Source: Devosia sp. FJ2-5-3
Lineage (GTDB): Bacteria; Pseudomonadota; Alphaproteobacteria; Rhizobiales; Devosiaceae
Length of the DNA stretch: 64,000 nt
Direction of reading: 5' to 3'
NCBI RefSeq assembly: GCF_029201545.1
Contig: NZ_CP104007.1
Span: 3,907,501-3,971,500 of the forward strand
In this document: positions 32,441-42,948 of the stretch, in pieces
Layout: every line of letters begins with the position of its first letter
Position numbering within the stretch: the first letter of the stretch is position 1
Notes under the pieces: generated by a model
Database searches by the model: none
What the model was told of the DNA's origin: nothing
What the model saw: the letters and a program-made list of their open reading frames with translations, nothing else
Position numbers and translations under genes: made by a program

Positions 32441-35386
32441 ATGACGCCATCCGTCTTGTTGCTCTTCGTTGTGCTCGTGCCCTTCATGGCCAGTGTACTG
32501 GCCGCAGCCCTGCCCTCGAACGCGCGCAATGCGGAAGCCTGGTTGGCCGGCGCGGTCGCGGTGTTTGGCCTGGGGTCCATGATCTGGCTCTTCCCCCAGA
32601 TCGCCGATGGCAGCGTCATTCGCCACGACGTGGCCTGGCTTCCGGAAATGGGCCTGAACCTCGTCTTCCGGCTTGACGGCTTTTCCTGGCTCTTCGGCAT
32701 CCTGATTACCGGCGTCGGTTTCCTCGTCGTGCTCTATGCACGCTATTACATGTCGCCCAAGGACCCGGTCCCGCGCTTCTTCTCGTTCTTCCTGGCTTTC
32801 ATGGGCTCGATGCTCGGCCTCGTGCTTTCGGGCAACATCATCCAGCTGGTGGTGTTCTGGGAGCTGACCAGCATCTTCTCGTTCCTTCTGATCGGCTACT
32901 GGTTCCATCTGGCGCAGGCGCGCGACGGCGCCCGCATGGCGCTGACGGTGACCGGCCTTGGCGGGCTCGGCCTGCTCGTCGGCATGTTGATCGTGGGCCA
33001 TATCGTGGGCTCCTACGATCTCGACGTGGTGCTCAATTCGGGCGATCTCATCCGCAACAGCGATCTCTACCTTCCGGCGCTGGGCTTCGTGCTCCTTGGC
33101 GCGCTGACCAAGAGCGCGCAGTTCCCGTTCCACTTCTGGCTGCCTCAGGCCATGGCGGCGCCGACCCCGGTTTCGGCCTATCTGCACTCGGCCACCATGG
33201 TGAAAGCCGGCGTGTTTCTCCTGGTGCGGTTCTGGCCCGTCATGGCCGGCACCGACGCCTGGTTCTGGGTCGTGACCTTTGCCGGCATGGCGACGTTGAT
33301 CTTTGGCGCCTATGCGGCGATCTTCCAGACCGATCTCAAGGGGCTGCTCGCCTATTCGACCATCTCGCATCTGGGGCTGATCACCACGCTCCTGGGCATG
33401 TCGAGCCCGCTGGCGGCGGTGGCGGCGATCTTCCACATCGCCAATCACGCCACCTTCAAGGCCTCGCTGTTCATGGCAGCCGGTATCATCGACCACGAGA
33501 CCGGCACGCGCGATATCCGAAGACTGAGCGGGCTCTTCCGCTTCATGCCCTTCACAGCGACCCTCGCCATGGTGGCGAGCGCGGCCATGGCCGGCGTGCC
33601 GCTGCTCAACGGCTTCCTTTCCAAGGAAATGTTCTTCGCCGAAACAGCCCAGCGCGACGCCAATCCCTTCGTCAATATCGCATTGCCGCTGGGCGCGACG
33701 ATCGCGGGCATCTTCGCCGTGGTCTATTCGCTGCGCTTCGTGCACGGCGTGTTCTTCGGCCCGGCCCCCGTGGGCCTCGACAAGGAGCCGCACGAGCCCC
33801 CTGCCCTGATGCGCCGGCCGATCGAAATCCTTGTCCTGCTCTGCCTTCTCGTCGGCATCATCCCCGGCATCACCATGGCGCCGTTCCTGGCGGCCGCGGT
33901 GCTGTCGGTCGTCGGGCCGGATACGCCCTATTATTCGCTCTCGATCTGGCACGGCTGGAACCTGGCGCTGTTCATGAGCCTTTTGGCCCTGGTTGGTGGC
34001 GCCCTCCTTTATTGGGCGCTCTACCGCTATCTGGCCAAGGGCATCGACGGCGCGCCGCTGATCCGCCAGTTCAAGGGGCAGCGCATCTTCGAGCGCATCA
34101 TGCTGACGGTCACCTCCAAATGGGCGCGCACGCTCGAAGGCGTTCTCGGCACGCGCCGGCTGCAGCCGCAATTGATGCTGCTGTTCTTTATCGCAACGCT
34201 CGCTGCCGGCGTGTCGCTGCTGGGGGGCATCGGGCAGGTCAATTTCTCGATGGACGGGTTCGACCCCGCCTTCACCATGATGTGGGCCATCGGCATAGTC
34301 TGCGCCGTCATGGCGGCACAGCAGGCCAAGTTCCACCGGCTTGTGTCACTGGTGCTGATGGGCGGGGCCGGCCTTGTCGTCTGCATGACCTTTGTGTGGT
34401 TCTCCGCCCCCGATCTGGCGGTAACCCAGCTGCTGGTCGAAATCGTCACCACCGTCCTGATCCTTCTCGGGCTGCGCTGGCTGCCCAAGCGGGTCGAGCA
34501 GAACCGCGACGAAACCCTGCTGATGCGCGCCCAATTGCGCCGCTATCGCGACCTGACCATCTCCATCGTCGCCGGCCTCGGCCTCGGGCTCACGGCCTAT
34601 GCGGTGATGACCCGTCAGTTGCCGGCAGGGATTTCCGATTTCTTCCTCGAAAATTCCTACACGCTGGGCGGCGGCACCAATGTGGTCAATGTGATGCTCG
34701 TCGATTTCCGCGCCTTCGATACGATGGGCGAAATCACCGTGCTCGGCATCGTGGCGCTGACAGTCTTCGCGCTGCTGCGCCGTTTCCGTCCGGCCGCCGA
34801 TTCGGTGGGCAAGACCGAACAGCAGAAGATTCAGGCCGCCTTCGACGACAAGCAGCCCGAGCGCGAGGTCGGCGACACGGTCAAGGAATATCTGCTGATC
34901 CCGGCGGTGATGATGAACTGGATGTTCCCCGTCATCATCGTCCTGGCCGCCTATTTCTTCCTGCGCGGACACGACCAGCCGGGTGGCGGCTTTGCAGCCG
35001 GCATCGTCATGTCCATCGGCTTTATCCTGCAATATATGGCCGGCGGCACGCGCTGGACCGAGGAACGCCTGCGCATCCTGCCGCTCAAATGGATCGGCAC
35101 CGGGCTCGTGCTGGCGGTGCTGATCGGCGTCGTGCCGCAGATCATGGGCTATCCCTTCATGACCACGGGCTTCCAGTATCTGGACGTTCCGCTGATCGGC
35201 AAGGTGCCCATGGCCAGCGCGCTGATCTTTGATCTTGGCGTGTTCGTTCTCGTGCTCGGTGCAACCGTGCTCATCCTCATCGCGCTGGCGCACCAATCGG
35301 TCCGCTCGCCCAAGGCAGCCCGTATGCCCGCACCGCCCATAAGGGAAATTGAAGTGTCGGCAGACGCACCGGTGGAGAAGCCCTGA
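32441..35386 (+). CDS. mrpA: Mrp Na+/H+ antiporter fused subunit A/B
   Basis: A 981-residue integral membrane protein that joins MrpA to MrpB, as PhaAB in rhizobia. The N-terminal two thirds are NuoL-like: the antiporter motif region LTKSAQFPFHFWLPQAMAAP (quoted in part: KSAQFPFHFWLP) and the conserved lysine helix with FQTDLKGLLAYSTISHLG. A DUF4040 segment with TVLILLGLRWLPKRVEQ follows near 680. The MrpB domain starts near residue 815 with EYLLIPAVMMNWMFPVIIV and includes GHDQPGGGFAAGIVM. The complex exports Na+ in exchange for H+, supporting alkali and salt tolerance. It is the first of six overlapping genes. Confidence 0.95.
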   Translation: MTPSVLLLFVVLVPFMASVLAAALPSNARNAEAWLAGAVAVFGLGSMIWLFPQIADGSVIRHDVAWLPEMGLNLVFRLDGFSWLFGILITGVGFLVVLYARYYMSPKDPVPRFFSFFLAFMGSMLGLVLSGNIIQLVVFWELTSIFSFLLIGYWFHLAQARDGARMALTVTGLGGLGLLVGMLIVGHIVGSYDLDVVLNSGDLIRNSDLYLPALGFVLLGALTKSAQFPFHFWLPQAMAAPTPVSAYLHSATMVKAGVFLLVRFWPVMAGTDAWFWVVTFAGMATLIFGAYAAIFQTDLKGLLAYSTISHLGLITTLLGMSSPLAAVAAIFHIANHATFKASLFMAAGIIDHETGTRDIRRLSGLFRFMPFTATLAMVASAAMAGVPLLNGFLSKEMFFAETAQRDANPFVNIALPLGATIAGIFAVVYSLRFVHGVFFGPAPVGLDKEPHEPPALMRRPIEILVLLCLLVGIIPGITMAPFLAAAVLSVVGPDTPYYSLSIWHGWNLALFMSLLALVGGALLYWALYRYLAKGIDGAPLIRQFKGQRIFERIMLTVTSKWARTLEGVLGTRRLQPQLMLLFFIATLAAGVSLLGGIGQVNFSMDGFDPAFTMMWAIGIVCAVMAAQQAKFHRLVSLVLMGGAGLVVCMTFVWFSAPDLAVTQLLVEIVTTVLILLGLRWLPKRVEQNRDETLLMRAQLRRYRDLTISIVAGLGLGLTAYAVMTRQLPAGISDFFLENSYTLGGGTNVVNVMLVDFRAFDTMGEITVLGIVALTVFALLRRFRPAADSVGKTEQQKIQAAFDDKQPEREVGDTVKEYLLIPAVMMNWMFPVIIVLAAYFFLRGHDQPGGGFAAGIVMSIGFILQYMAGGTRWTEERLRILPLKWIGTGLVLAVLIGVVPQIMGYPFMTTGFQYLDVPLIGKVPMASALIFDLGVFVLVLGATVLILIALAHQSVRSPKAARMPAPPIREIEVSADAPVEKP

Positions 35387-35724
35387 TGGAACTCGTTCTC
35401 GCCATCGGCATCGCCGTTCTTTGCGCCAGCGGCATCTATCTGATGCTGCGCCCGCGCACCTTCCAGGTCATCATCGGCCTGTCGCTGCTGTCCTATGCGG
35501 TCAATCTCTTCATCTTCTCGATGGGGCGGCTGCGGGTGGATGCAGCGCCGGTCATCGACCATGGCACTGTCGACCCCGCGCTCTATACCGATCCGGTGCC
35601 GCAGGCGCTGGTCCTGACCGCCATCGTCATCGGCTTTGCCATGACGGCGCTGTTCCTCGTGGTGCTGCTGGTCAATCGTGGCCTGACCGGCACCGACCAT
35701 GTCGACGGACGGGAGCAACGCTGA
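35386..35724 (+). CDS. mrpC: Mrp antiporter subunit C
   Basis: A 112-residue three-helix protein homologous to NuoK. It has SGIYLMLRPRTFQVIIGLSLLSYAVNLF and DPVPQALVLTAIVIGFAMTA, the region with the conserved DPLPQALVLTAIVI pattern of MrpC. Its start shares a base with the mrpA stop, and its own stop shares one with mrpD. Confidence 0.96.
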   Translation: MELVLAIGIAVLCASGIYLMLRPRTFQVIIGLSLLSYAVNLFIFSMGRLRVDAAPVIDHGTVDPALYTDPVPQALVLTAIVIGFAMTALFLVVLLVNRGLTGTDHVDGREQR

Positions 35725-37346
35725 TGCACGGACTTGCCGCTCACCTTCCCGTCCTGCCCATCCTGATCCCGCTGATTACCGGCGCGGTGCTGGTGCTGTT
35801 CGACGATCGCCAGCGCACGCTGAAGGCCATTATCAGCTTTACCGGGCTGCTCATTCTGCTGACCGCGGCGATTGCCATGGTCGTCCAGGTCAGCCAGAGC
35901 GAAGGCGTTTCCACCATCAGCTACGCCATCGGCAATTGGCCGGTGCCTTTCGGCATCGTGCTAGTGGCCGATCGCCTGTCGGCGATGATGGTGCTGCTGG
36001 CGACGACGCTGGGGCTGGCAACGCTGGTCTATTCCCTGGCCCGCTGGCACACCTCGGGGCCCAGCTTCCACAGCCTGATGCACTTCCTCATCATGGGGCT
36101 CAATGGCGCGTTCCTCACCGGGGACATCTTCAACCTCTTCGTGTTCTTCGAGGTGATGCTGGCGGCCTCCTATGGCCTGGCGCTCCATGGCGGAGGCAGC
36201 GCCCGCGTCAAGGCGGGCCTGCACTATGTGGCGATCAACCTCGCAGCCTCCTTCCTTTTCCTCATCGGGGCGGCGCTCATCTATGGCGTCACCGGCACGC
36301 TGAACATGGCCGATCTCGCCATGAAAGTGGCGATGGTGCCTGCAGCCGATCGCGGGCTGATGGAAATGGGCGCGGCCGTGCTTGCCGTGGCCTTCCTCAT
36401 CAAGGCCGGCACCTGGCCGCTGGGCTTCTGGCTGCCGGCGACCTATTCGGTTGCGGCTCCCCCCGTGGCGGCGATCTTTGCCATCATGACCAAGGTGGGC
36501 ATCTATGCGCTGCTGCGCCTTTCGACGCTGGCCTTCGGGACGGAAGCCGGCGCGTCGCAGGGCTTCGGCCAGATCGTGCTGCTCTGCGGCGGCATGGCCA
36601 CCATCGTCTTCGGGGTGATCGGACTGCTCGCCTCGCGGACACCGGGCCGCATGGCCAGCTATAGCGTCCTCGTTTCGGCGGGCACGCTGCTGGCCAGCAT
36701 CGGCATCGGCAATCCGACAACGACGGGCGGCGCGCTCTATTATCTCGTGGTCTCGACCCTGGCGGTCAGCGCCTTCTTCATGCTGATCGAACTGATGGAT
36801 CGCGTCCGCATCGAGGGCGCCAATGTCCTTGCCCTGACGCTCGAAGTGTTCGGCGACGATGACGAGGAAGCCGAGGAAGAGGTGGGCCTTTCGATCCCCG
36901 GCGCGCTGGCCATGCTGTCCATCAGTTTTTGCGTCTCGGCGCTGCTGCTGGCCGGCTTCCCGCCGCTGGCCGGGTTCCTCGCCAAGTTCGCCATCATCAG
37001 CAGCCTCTTCAATCCCGAAGGCCTGACCGAGACCGGGGCGATCTCGCCCTGGGCCTGGGGGCTCGCCGGCCTGATGATCTTTTCGGGCTTTGCCACGCTG
37101 ATCGCGCTGATGCGCGAGGGCATCAACACTTTCTGGGCAACGCTTTCCGACACGCCCGGACCGGTGCGGGTGCTGGAGATGATGCCGGTGGCGCTGCTTC
37201 TGGGCATTGCCGTCGGCATGACGATCATGGCCGCACCGGTGATGGACTACATGCAGGCCGCAGCCGAGGAGCTGTACCTGCCTGGTGGCGCCGTCACCCG
37301 GATCCTTGAAACACCCCTGGTGGTCAGCGTGGAGGCGGTCCATTGA
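35724..37346 (+). CDS. mrpD: Mrp antiporter subunit D
   Basis: A 540-residue NuoN/NuoM-like subunit with about 14 helices. The proton-channel region LIKAGTWPLGFWLPATYSVA is conserved, as is GDIFNLFVFFEVMLAASYGL near the middle. An acidic loop (EVFGDDDEEAEEEVG, around residue 375) is unusual in its charge density. The start ATG at 35724 overlaps the mrpC stop (TGATG); a frame beginning at 35349 is a shadow of mrpC. Confidence 0.95.
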   Translation: MHGLAAHLPVLPILIPLITGAVLVLFDDRQRTLKAIISFTGLLILLTAAIAMVVQVSQSEGVSTISYAIGNWPVPFGIVLVADRLSAMMVLLATTLGLATLVYSLARWHTSGPSFHSLMHFLIMGLNGAFLTGDIFNLFVFFEVMLAASYGLALHGGGSARVKAGLHYVAINLAASFLFLIGAALIYGVTGTLNMADLAMKVAMVPAADRGLMEMGAAVLAVAFLIKAGTWPLGFWLPATYSVAAPPVAAIFAIMTKVGIYALLRLSTLAFGTEAGASQGFGQIVLLCGGMATIVFGVIGLLASRTPGRMASYSVLVSAGTLLASIGIGNPTTTGGALYYLVVSTLAVSAFFMLIELMDRVRIEGANVLALTLEVFGDDDEEAEEEVGLSIPGALAMLSISFCVSALLLAGFPPLAGFLAKFAIISSLFNPEGLTETGAISPWAWGLAGLMIFSGFATLIALMREGINTFWATLSDTPGPVRVLEMMPVALLLGIAVGMTIMAAPVMDYMQAAAEELYLPGGAVTRILETPLVVSVEAVH

Positions 37347-37843
37347 GCATGATCAGGCGCCACATCTTGCCCTATCCGCTGCTGTCACTGTCGCTGGTGG
37401 TGATGTGGCTGTTGCTGCAGCAGAGCCTGAGCCTCGGCCATGTCCTGCTCGGCAGCCTTATCGCCATCGGCGCCGGACGGGCCATGCAGGCGCTCCAGCC
37501 TGACCCACCGCGCGTCCGCAATCCCATCGCGATCATCAAGCTGATCTTCTATGTCGTTGCCGACGTGCTGCGCTCCAATATCGCCGTGGCGATCATCGCC
37601 GTCAGCGGACGCAAGCACCAGCCGCACCCCGCCTTTATCCTGATGCCGCTCGAATTGACCGACAAGCTTGGCCTTGCGGTACTCTCGATCATCGTCACCG
37701 CGACGCCCGGCAGCGCCTGGCTCGAATATACGCCGGGCCACAATACGGTGCTGCTCCATGTGCTCGACGTGGTGGACGAGGACGAATGGGTCCGGACCGT
37801 CAAACATAATTACGAGCGCCTGCTGATGGAGATTTTCGAGTGA
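37343..37843 (+). CDS. mrpE: Mrp antiporter subunit E
   Basis: A 166-residue protein with two N-terminal helices and a cytoplasmic tail. VLRSNIAVAIIAVSGRKHQPHP, TDKLGLAVLSIIVTATPGSAWLEY and the closing HDVV-like VLDVVDEDEW are typical of MrpE. The start could be TTG at 37343 (GGAGG seven bases upstream) or the ATG two codons later. Confidence 0.94.
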   Translation: MSMIRRHILPYPLLSLSLVVMWLLLQQSLSLGHVLLGSLIAIGAGRAMQALQPDPPRVRNPIAIIKLIFYVVADVLRSNIAVAIIAVSGRKHQPHPAFILMPLELTDKLGLAVLSIIVTATPGSAWLEYTPGHNTVLLHVLDVVDEDEWVRTVKHNYERLLMEIFE

Positions 37844-38121
37844 GCGAAATCATCCTTCATTGGGGACTGACTGCAGCCCAGATGATCATTGCGCTGGCCA
37901 TGGCCTTTGCCGCCTACCGGATCGTTATCGGGCCGCGGGCCCAGGACCGCGTGCTGGCACTGGATGCCTTCTATGTCGCGGCCATGCTGATGCTGATGCT
38001 GTTCGGCATTCGCGTCGGCTCAGCGATCTATTTCGAGGTGGCGCTGATCATCGGCATTCTGGGTTTCGTGGGGACGGTGGCGCTGGCCAAATTCCTCATG
38101 CGCGGCGAGGTGATCGAATAA
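37840..38121 (+). CDS. mrpF: Mrp antiporter subunit F
   Basis: A 93-residue three-helix subunit. FAAYRIVIGPRAQDRVLALDAF carries the conserved Arg/Asp loop of MrpF, followed by two further helices. It starts with GTG overlapping the mrpE stop and shares a base with mrpG. Confidence 0.94.
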   Translation: MSEIILHWGLTAAQMIIALAMAFAAYRIVIGPRAQDRVLALDAFYVAAMLMLMLFGIRVGSAIYFEVALIIGILGFVGTVALAKFLMRGEVIE

Positions 38122-38504
38122 TGGACGCTGCTGATATTCCCGTCTGGGTCGCCATCATCGTCGTCGCGCTGTCAATCGCAGGCGCAATATTGACGCTGCT
38201 CGGCTGCGTCGGGCTGGCGCGGTTCAAGGATTTTTACTCCCGCGTCCACGCCCCGACGCTGGGCACCAGCTTTGGCACAATCTTCATCGTCATGGCGTCG
38301 ATGCTGTATTTCTTCGTGTCGGGGCAGCGGCCGGCGGTGCATGAGCTGCTGATCCTGGCCTTCGTGCTGGTGACGACGCCAGTGACGCTGATGCTCCTGG
38401 CCCGCGCTGCGCTCTATCGCGACCGCGCCGAGGCCAATGGCAATGTGCCCGATCCGGTCGGCCAGGACGTCGTGGTCGAGCCGGAAAACCCGGCACAACC
38501 CTGA
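38121..38504 (+). CDS. mrpG: Mrp antiporter subunit G
   Basis: A 127-residue three-helix protein. GCVGLARFKDFYSRVHAPTLG then TSFGTIFIV is the MrpG signature. It completes the operon mrpA(B)CDEFG. The start ATG is at 38121, sharing one base with the mrpF stop; a longer frame from 37860 is a shadow of mrpF. The operon ends 44 bases before the convergent ABC-F gene. Confidence 0.95.
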   Translation: MDAADIPVWVAIIVVALSIAGAILTLLGCVGLARFKDFYSRVHAPTLGTSFGTIFIVMASMLYFFVSGQRPAVHELLILAFVLVTTPVTLMLLARAALYRDRAEANGNVPDPVGQDVVVEPENPAQP

Positions 38505-38548
38505 TGAGCAAGATGCACCGGGCGTGACCCTGGTAGCGGGATCGAGGG

Positions 38549-40360
<1,812 letters not shown>

Positions 40361-40579
40361 GGTCAATCCGGAATGTTGTGCGGGATAGAGCACAGCCCAA
40401 CCAGCAGATCAATGTTTGGGGGGAATGCGAAAAGACCGGCCAGGATGTTGAGGATCCTGGCCGGTCCGGGGAGACGGTAGCAGCAAGCCCCGTCAGAAGA
40501 CTGGCGCTGCACCCCACAGGCCCCACGGGGGCGCTGCACCATGCCCATAATCAAGCACAGTTAAACTTGATCGTCAAAC

Positions 40580-41056
40580 TCATATTTCAGCAAATTGCGC
40601 GTCGGACGGCGTCGGCAATTCGAGATCGTAGAGACCGAGGCGTTCACGAATCGAGCGCTTCTTGCTGGCCAGATCGGCAATCGTGTAGCCCGCCAGCACA
40701 TCGAAGAAGGCCCCAAGGGCCTCGCGGAGCGCGGAATTGAGGTCGCACTCGCCGATGAGCGGGCAATCGGCACCCTCTTCAAAGCACTCCGCCAGGGCGA
40801 AGCTTTCTTCGGTGAGGCGGATAGTGTCGAGCAGGGTGATCTGATCGGCAGGCTTGCCGAGGCGGATGCCGCCATGCCGGCCCCTGACAGTCTGCAAAAG
40901 ACCGTTCTCAACCAGCGGCTTGATCAATTTGAACAGGAAAAGCTCGGAAATTGCGTAAGCCCTCGCAATCTCTGCAACCCGACTTAATTGCGGCTCGTTT
41001 ACCGCGCAATACACCAAAGTGCGGATGGCATAGTTTGATTGACGAGTCATTCTCAC
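40580..41056 (-). CDS. rirA: Iron-responsive Rrf2 regulator RirA
   Basis: A 158-residue Rrf2 protein. It opens MRMTRQSNYAIRTLVYCAVN and has the RirA-specific YAISELFLFKLIKPLVENG, and RGRHGGIRLGKPADQITLLD. Three cysteines at about 91, 98 and 104 (AECFEEGADCPLIGEC) match the iron-sulfur ligands of rhizobial RirA. It represses iron-uptake genes when iron is plentiful. The start is a GTG (41054-41056) behind AAGGGA; the ATG two codons later is the alternative. An IRO-type site upstream suggests autoregulation. Confidence 0.92.
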   Translation of the reverse strand: MRMTRQSNYAIRTLVYCAVNEPQLSRVAEIARAYAISELFLFKLIKPLVENGLLQTVRGRHGGIRLGKPADQITLLDTIRLTEESFALAECFEEGADCPLIGECDLNSALREALGAFFDVLAGYTIADLASKKRSIRERLGLYDLELPTPSDAQFAEI

Positions 41057-41143
41057 GGGCGGGCAATCCCTTGCAATGCGCGGCCAATCTCGGCCCCGGG
41101 TCGGTCGGAACTTATAACCATTCTAAAAAAAGTCAACTAATCC

Positions 41144-41158
41144 TGAACGATTGCGTCA
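41144..41158. promoter_or_regulatory. Candidate RirA operator upstream of rirA
   Basis: TGAACGATTGCGTCA fits TGA-N9-TCA and is extended to CTGA..TCAG. It is in the 168-base gap between divergent rirA and the IHF-like gene, at about 90 bases from rirA. Together with the site at 19135 it supports a local RirA regulon. Confidence 0.5.
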
Positions 41159-41224
41159 GGTTTGCACCGATCTAGACAGCCATTTAACTTCGGCATATGA
41201 ATTTATTCGTACAGGAGAACGCAG

Positions 41225-41566
41225 GTGGCCAAGACAGTCACGCGCGCCATGCTCAGCGAAGCTGTTGCTGAGGCGACGGGTTTTGCCCGGACCGATGTCG
41301 GTCAAATCAGCGATCGGATGATTGAATTGATCGGCCAGGCCCTGATGGAGGGCGAGACGGTCAAGCTCACGGGATTTGGGTCGCTACAGATTCGCTCCCG
41401 TGCCGAACGCGTGGGCCGCAATCCGCGGACCGGCACGCAGCACCGGATCACACCGCGGCACACCGTCATGTTCACGCCCAGTGGACGCCTCCGCGAGGCA
41501 CTCGATGCCCTGTTGAAGGACGAACCCGGCACCAAGAAAAAACCGACCAATGGGGACGCCCGCTGA
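41225..41566 (+). CDS. Integration host factor alpha-like DNA-bending protein
   Basis: A 113-residue HU/IHF family protein. The N-terminus AKTVTRAMLSEAVAEATGF and the central ETVKLTGFGSLQIRSRAERVGRNPRTG (split: ETVKLTGFGSL, ERVGRNPRTG) resemble IHF alpha. However, the arm sequence GTQHRITPRHTVMFTPS is unusual and the tail (LLKDEPGTKKKPTNGDAR) is longer than usual. It may therefore be a paralogue rather than the housekeeping ihfA. It starts with GTG behind AGGAGAAC. It bends DNA, probably for gene regulation. Confidence 0.85.
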   Translation: MAKTVTRAMLSEAVAEATGFARTDVGQISDRMIELIGQALMEGETVKLTGFGSLQIRSRAERVGRNPRTGTQHRITPRHTVMFTPSGRLREALDALLKDEPGTKKKPTNGDAR

Positions 41567-41582
41567 CGCAGCGGACGATGTC

Positions 41583-42797
41583 TCAGCGGTGCGGATCCAT
41601 GCTCTGCATGCGCGAAAAATGCCGCCGATAAAGCGGCAATTCAGCCGCCCCGACAGCTGGGGAAAGATGCCCCAGACGGCCCCTCTGCACCTTGGGCGAC
41701 AAGGCATTCGCGGTCGGCAGTTTTTCCAATTCTGCTTCGACGCGCGCCACCAGGCGATCGGAGAGCGCCGGCAGGACGGTATCCACAACAATTAGCCCGG
41801 CATCGATAACCCGCATCGTGTTGAAGATGACCACTGCCAAGGCGCGGGCCGCATCCCCGATCCAGGCCTCGATTTCAGTCTCCATCGCGGCAAGGTCCCA
41901 GTTTTCTCCGTCGTCAAGGTCGACCGAAAAGCCAGCCTGCCTGAGCCTGGCTTCAAGGGCCGACAAGGAGGCGATGTGATGGGCAGCCCGGGTTCTGTCG
42001 CCGTCGACACGGATCAGCATGGACCCAAGATCGGCGGAATTGTCCGTAGCGCCCTCCCACAGGCGCCCATCGCCGAATATGCCCGCGCCGACATAGGTTG
42101 AAACCAGCAGATAGATAAAGCTTGCGGGTCGCGGCGCCTGGAGGGCAATCAGTTCGCCCCAGCAGGCGGCATTGCCGTCCTTATAGGCATAGACCGAAAG
42201 ACCGAGACGCTGCTCGAGTTCGGCCGCTGGGGCGAGCTCGGCCCAGAGCGTGACCACGTCTTCGCTGGCGCCCAGACTGGCGAGCGCCTGGGCCATGCGC
42301 CCGGGCATGGCGATACCAGCATCAAGTAGACGGGCCCGGCTTTCCGGGGGCAATTCTTCCATCAGCGCCCTGGCCAGGCCCGCGACCTGGTCGATGATGG
42401 TGCGGGGATCGGGATAGGAATAGGTCAGCCGACGATGACCGACGATGGTGGCGTGGAGATCGATGATCACCACCTCGGCATGTCGCCAGCCAATTTCAAT
42501 GCCGATGGAATACCCGCCCTCGGCCCGCAGGGAAATCGGCATCGCCGGCTGGCCACGCCGACCGCGCAGCACGGGCCCCCGCACGATCAGCCCCTCGCGT
42601 TCGAGATCGTTGAGGATGGCGGAGACCGTCTGCGGGGCGAGGCCAGACATGCGAGCGATCTCGGCATTGGAAAGTCCGGCATTGAAGCCGATGACGTTGA
42701 GCACGACACGCAGATTGTTCTGCCGCAGGCCGTGGTGTTGCAACCCCTTCGATTTCAATTGGAAAATATCGACTGGCGCAGCGTAGTCGTCGGTCAT
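41583..42797 (-). CDS. ROK family transcriptional regulator
   Basis: A 404-residue regulator. The N-terminal winged helix (about residues 20-85) has LRVVLNVIGFNAGLSNAEIAR and LAPQTVSAILNDLEREGLIV. The rest is a ROK sugar-kinase-like domain with IGIEIG and DGNAACWGEL. The classic zinc/kinase cysteine motif of ROK (CxCGxxGC) is not seen, so it is probably a sensor, not a kinase. It lies on the same strand as, and just downstream of, the GH38 mannosidase gene, suggesting control of mannoside use. The ATG complementing 42795-42797 follows GGGACAC; a longer frame to 42935 lacks support. Confidence 0.87.
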   Translation of the reverse strand: MTDDYAAPVDIFQLKSKGLQHHGLRQNNLRVVLNVIGFNAGLSNAEIARMSGLAPQTVSAILNDLEREGLIVRGPVLRGRRGQPAMPISLRAEGGYSIGIEIGWRHAEVVIIDLHATIVGHRRLTYSYPDPRTIIDQVAGLARALMEELPPESRARLLDAGIAMPGRMAQALASLGASEDVVTLWAELAPAAELEQRLGLSVYAYKDGNAACWGELIALQAPRPASFIYLLVSTYVGAGIFGDGRLWEGATDNSADLGSMLIRVDGDRTRAAHHIASLSALEARLRQAGFSVDLDDGENWDLAAMETEIEAWIGDAARALAVVIFNTMRVIDAGLIVVDTVLPALSDRLVARVEAELEKLPTANALSPKVQRGRLGHLSPAVGAAELPLYRRHFSRMQSMDPHR

Positions 42798-42948
42798 GAT
42801 GTGTCCCGTGATGCGCGGCGTGCGCCAGCCGGACGCACACCGAGCCACGCAGCCCTTCCGAAGACGGCGGCGTGATTCGGGGCTCCCCCTGCGGCATAAT
42901 GCCAAAATCACGTTATTCGGCAAAATAGGCTGCAAGCTTAGACTTTAG

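Noticed and set aside
32420..34336. A 638-codon open frame opposite mrpA, rich in His, Arg and Glu
   Set aside because: It is antisense to a well-conserved membrane protein; its composition is what reverse-reading of hydrophobic codons produces.
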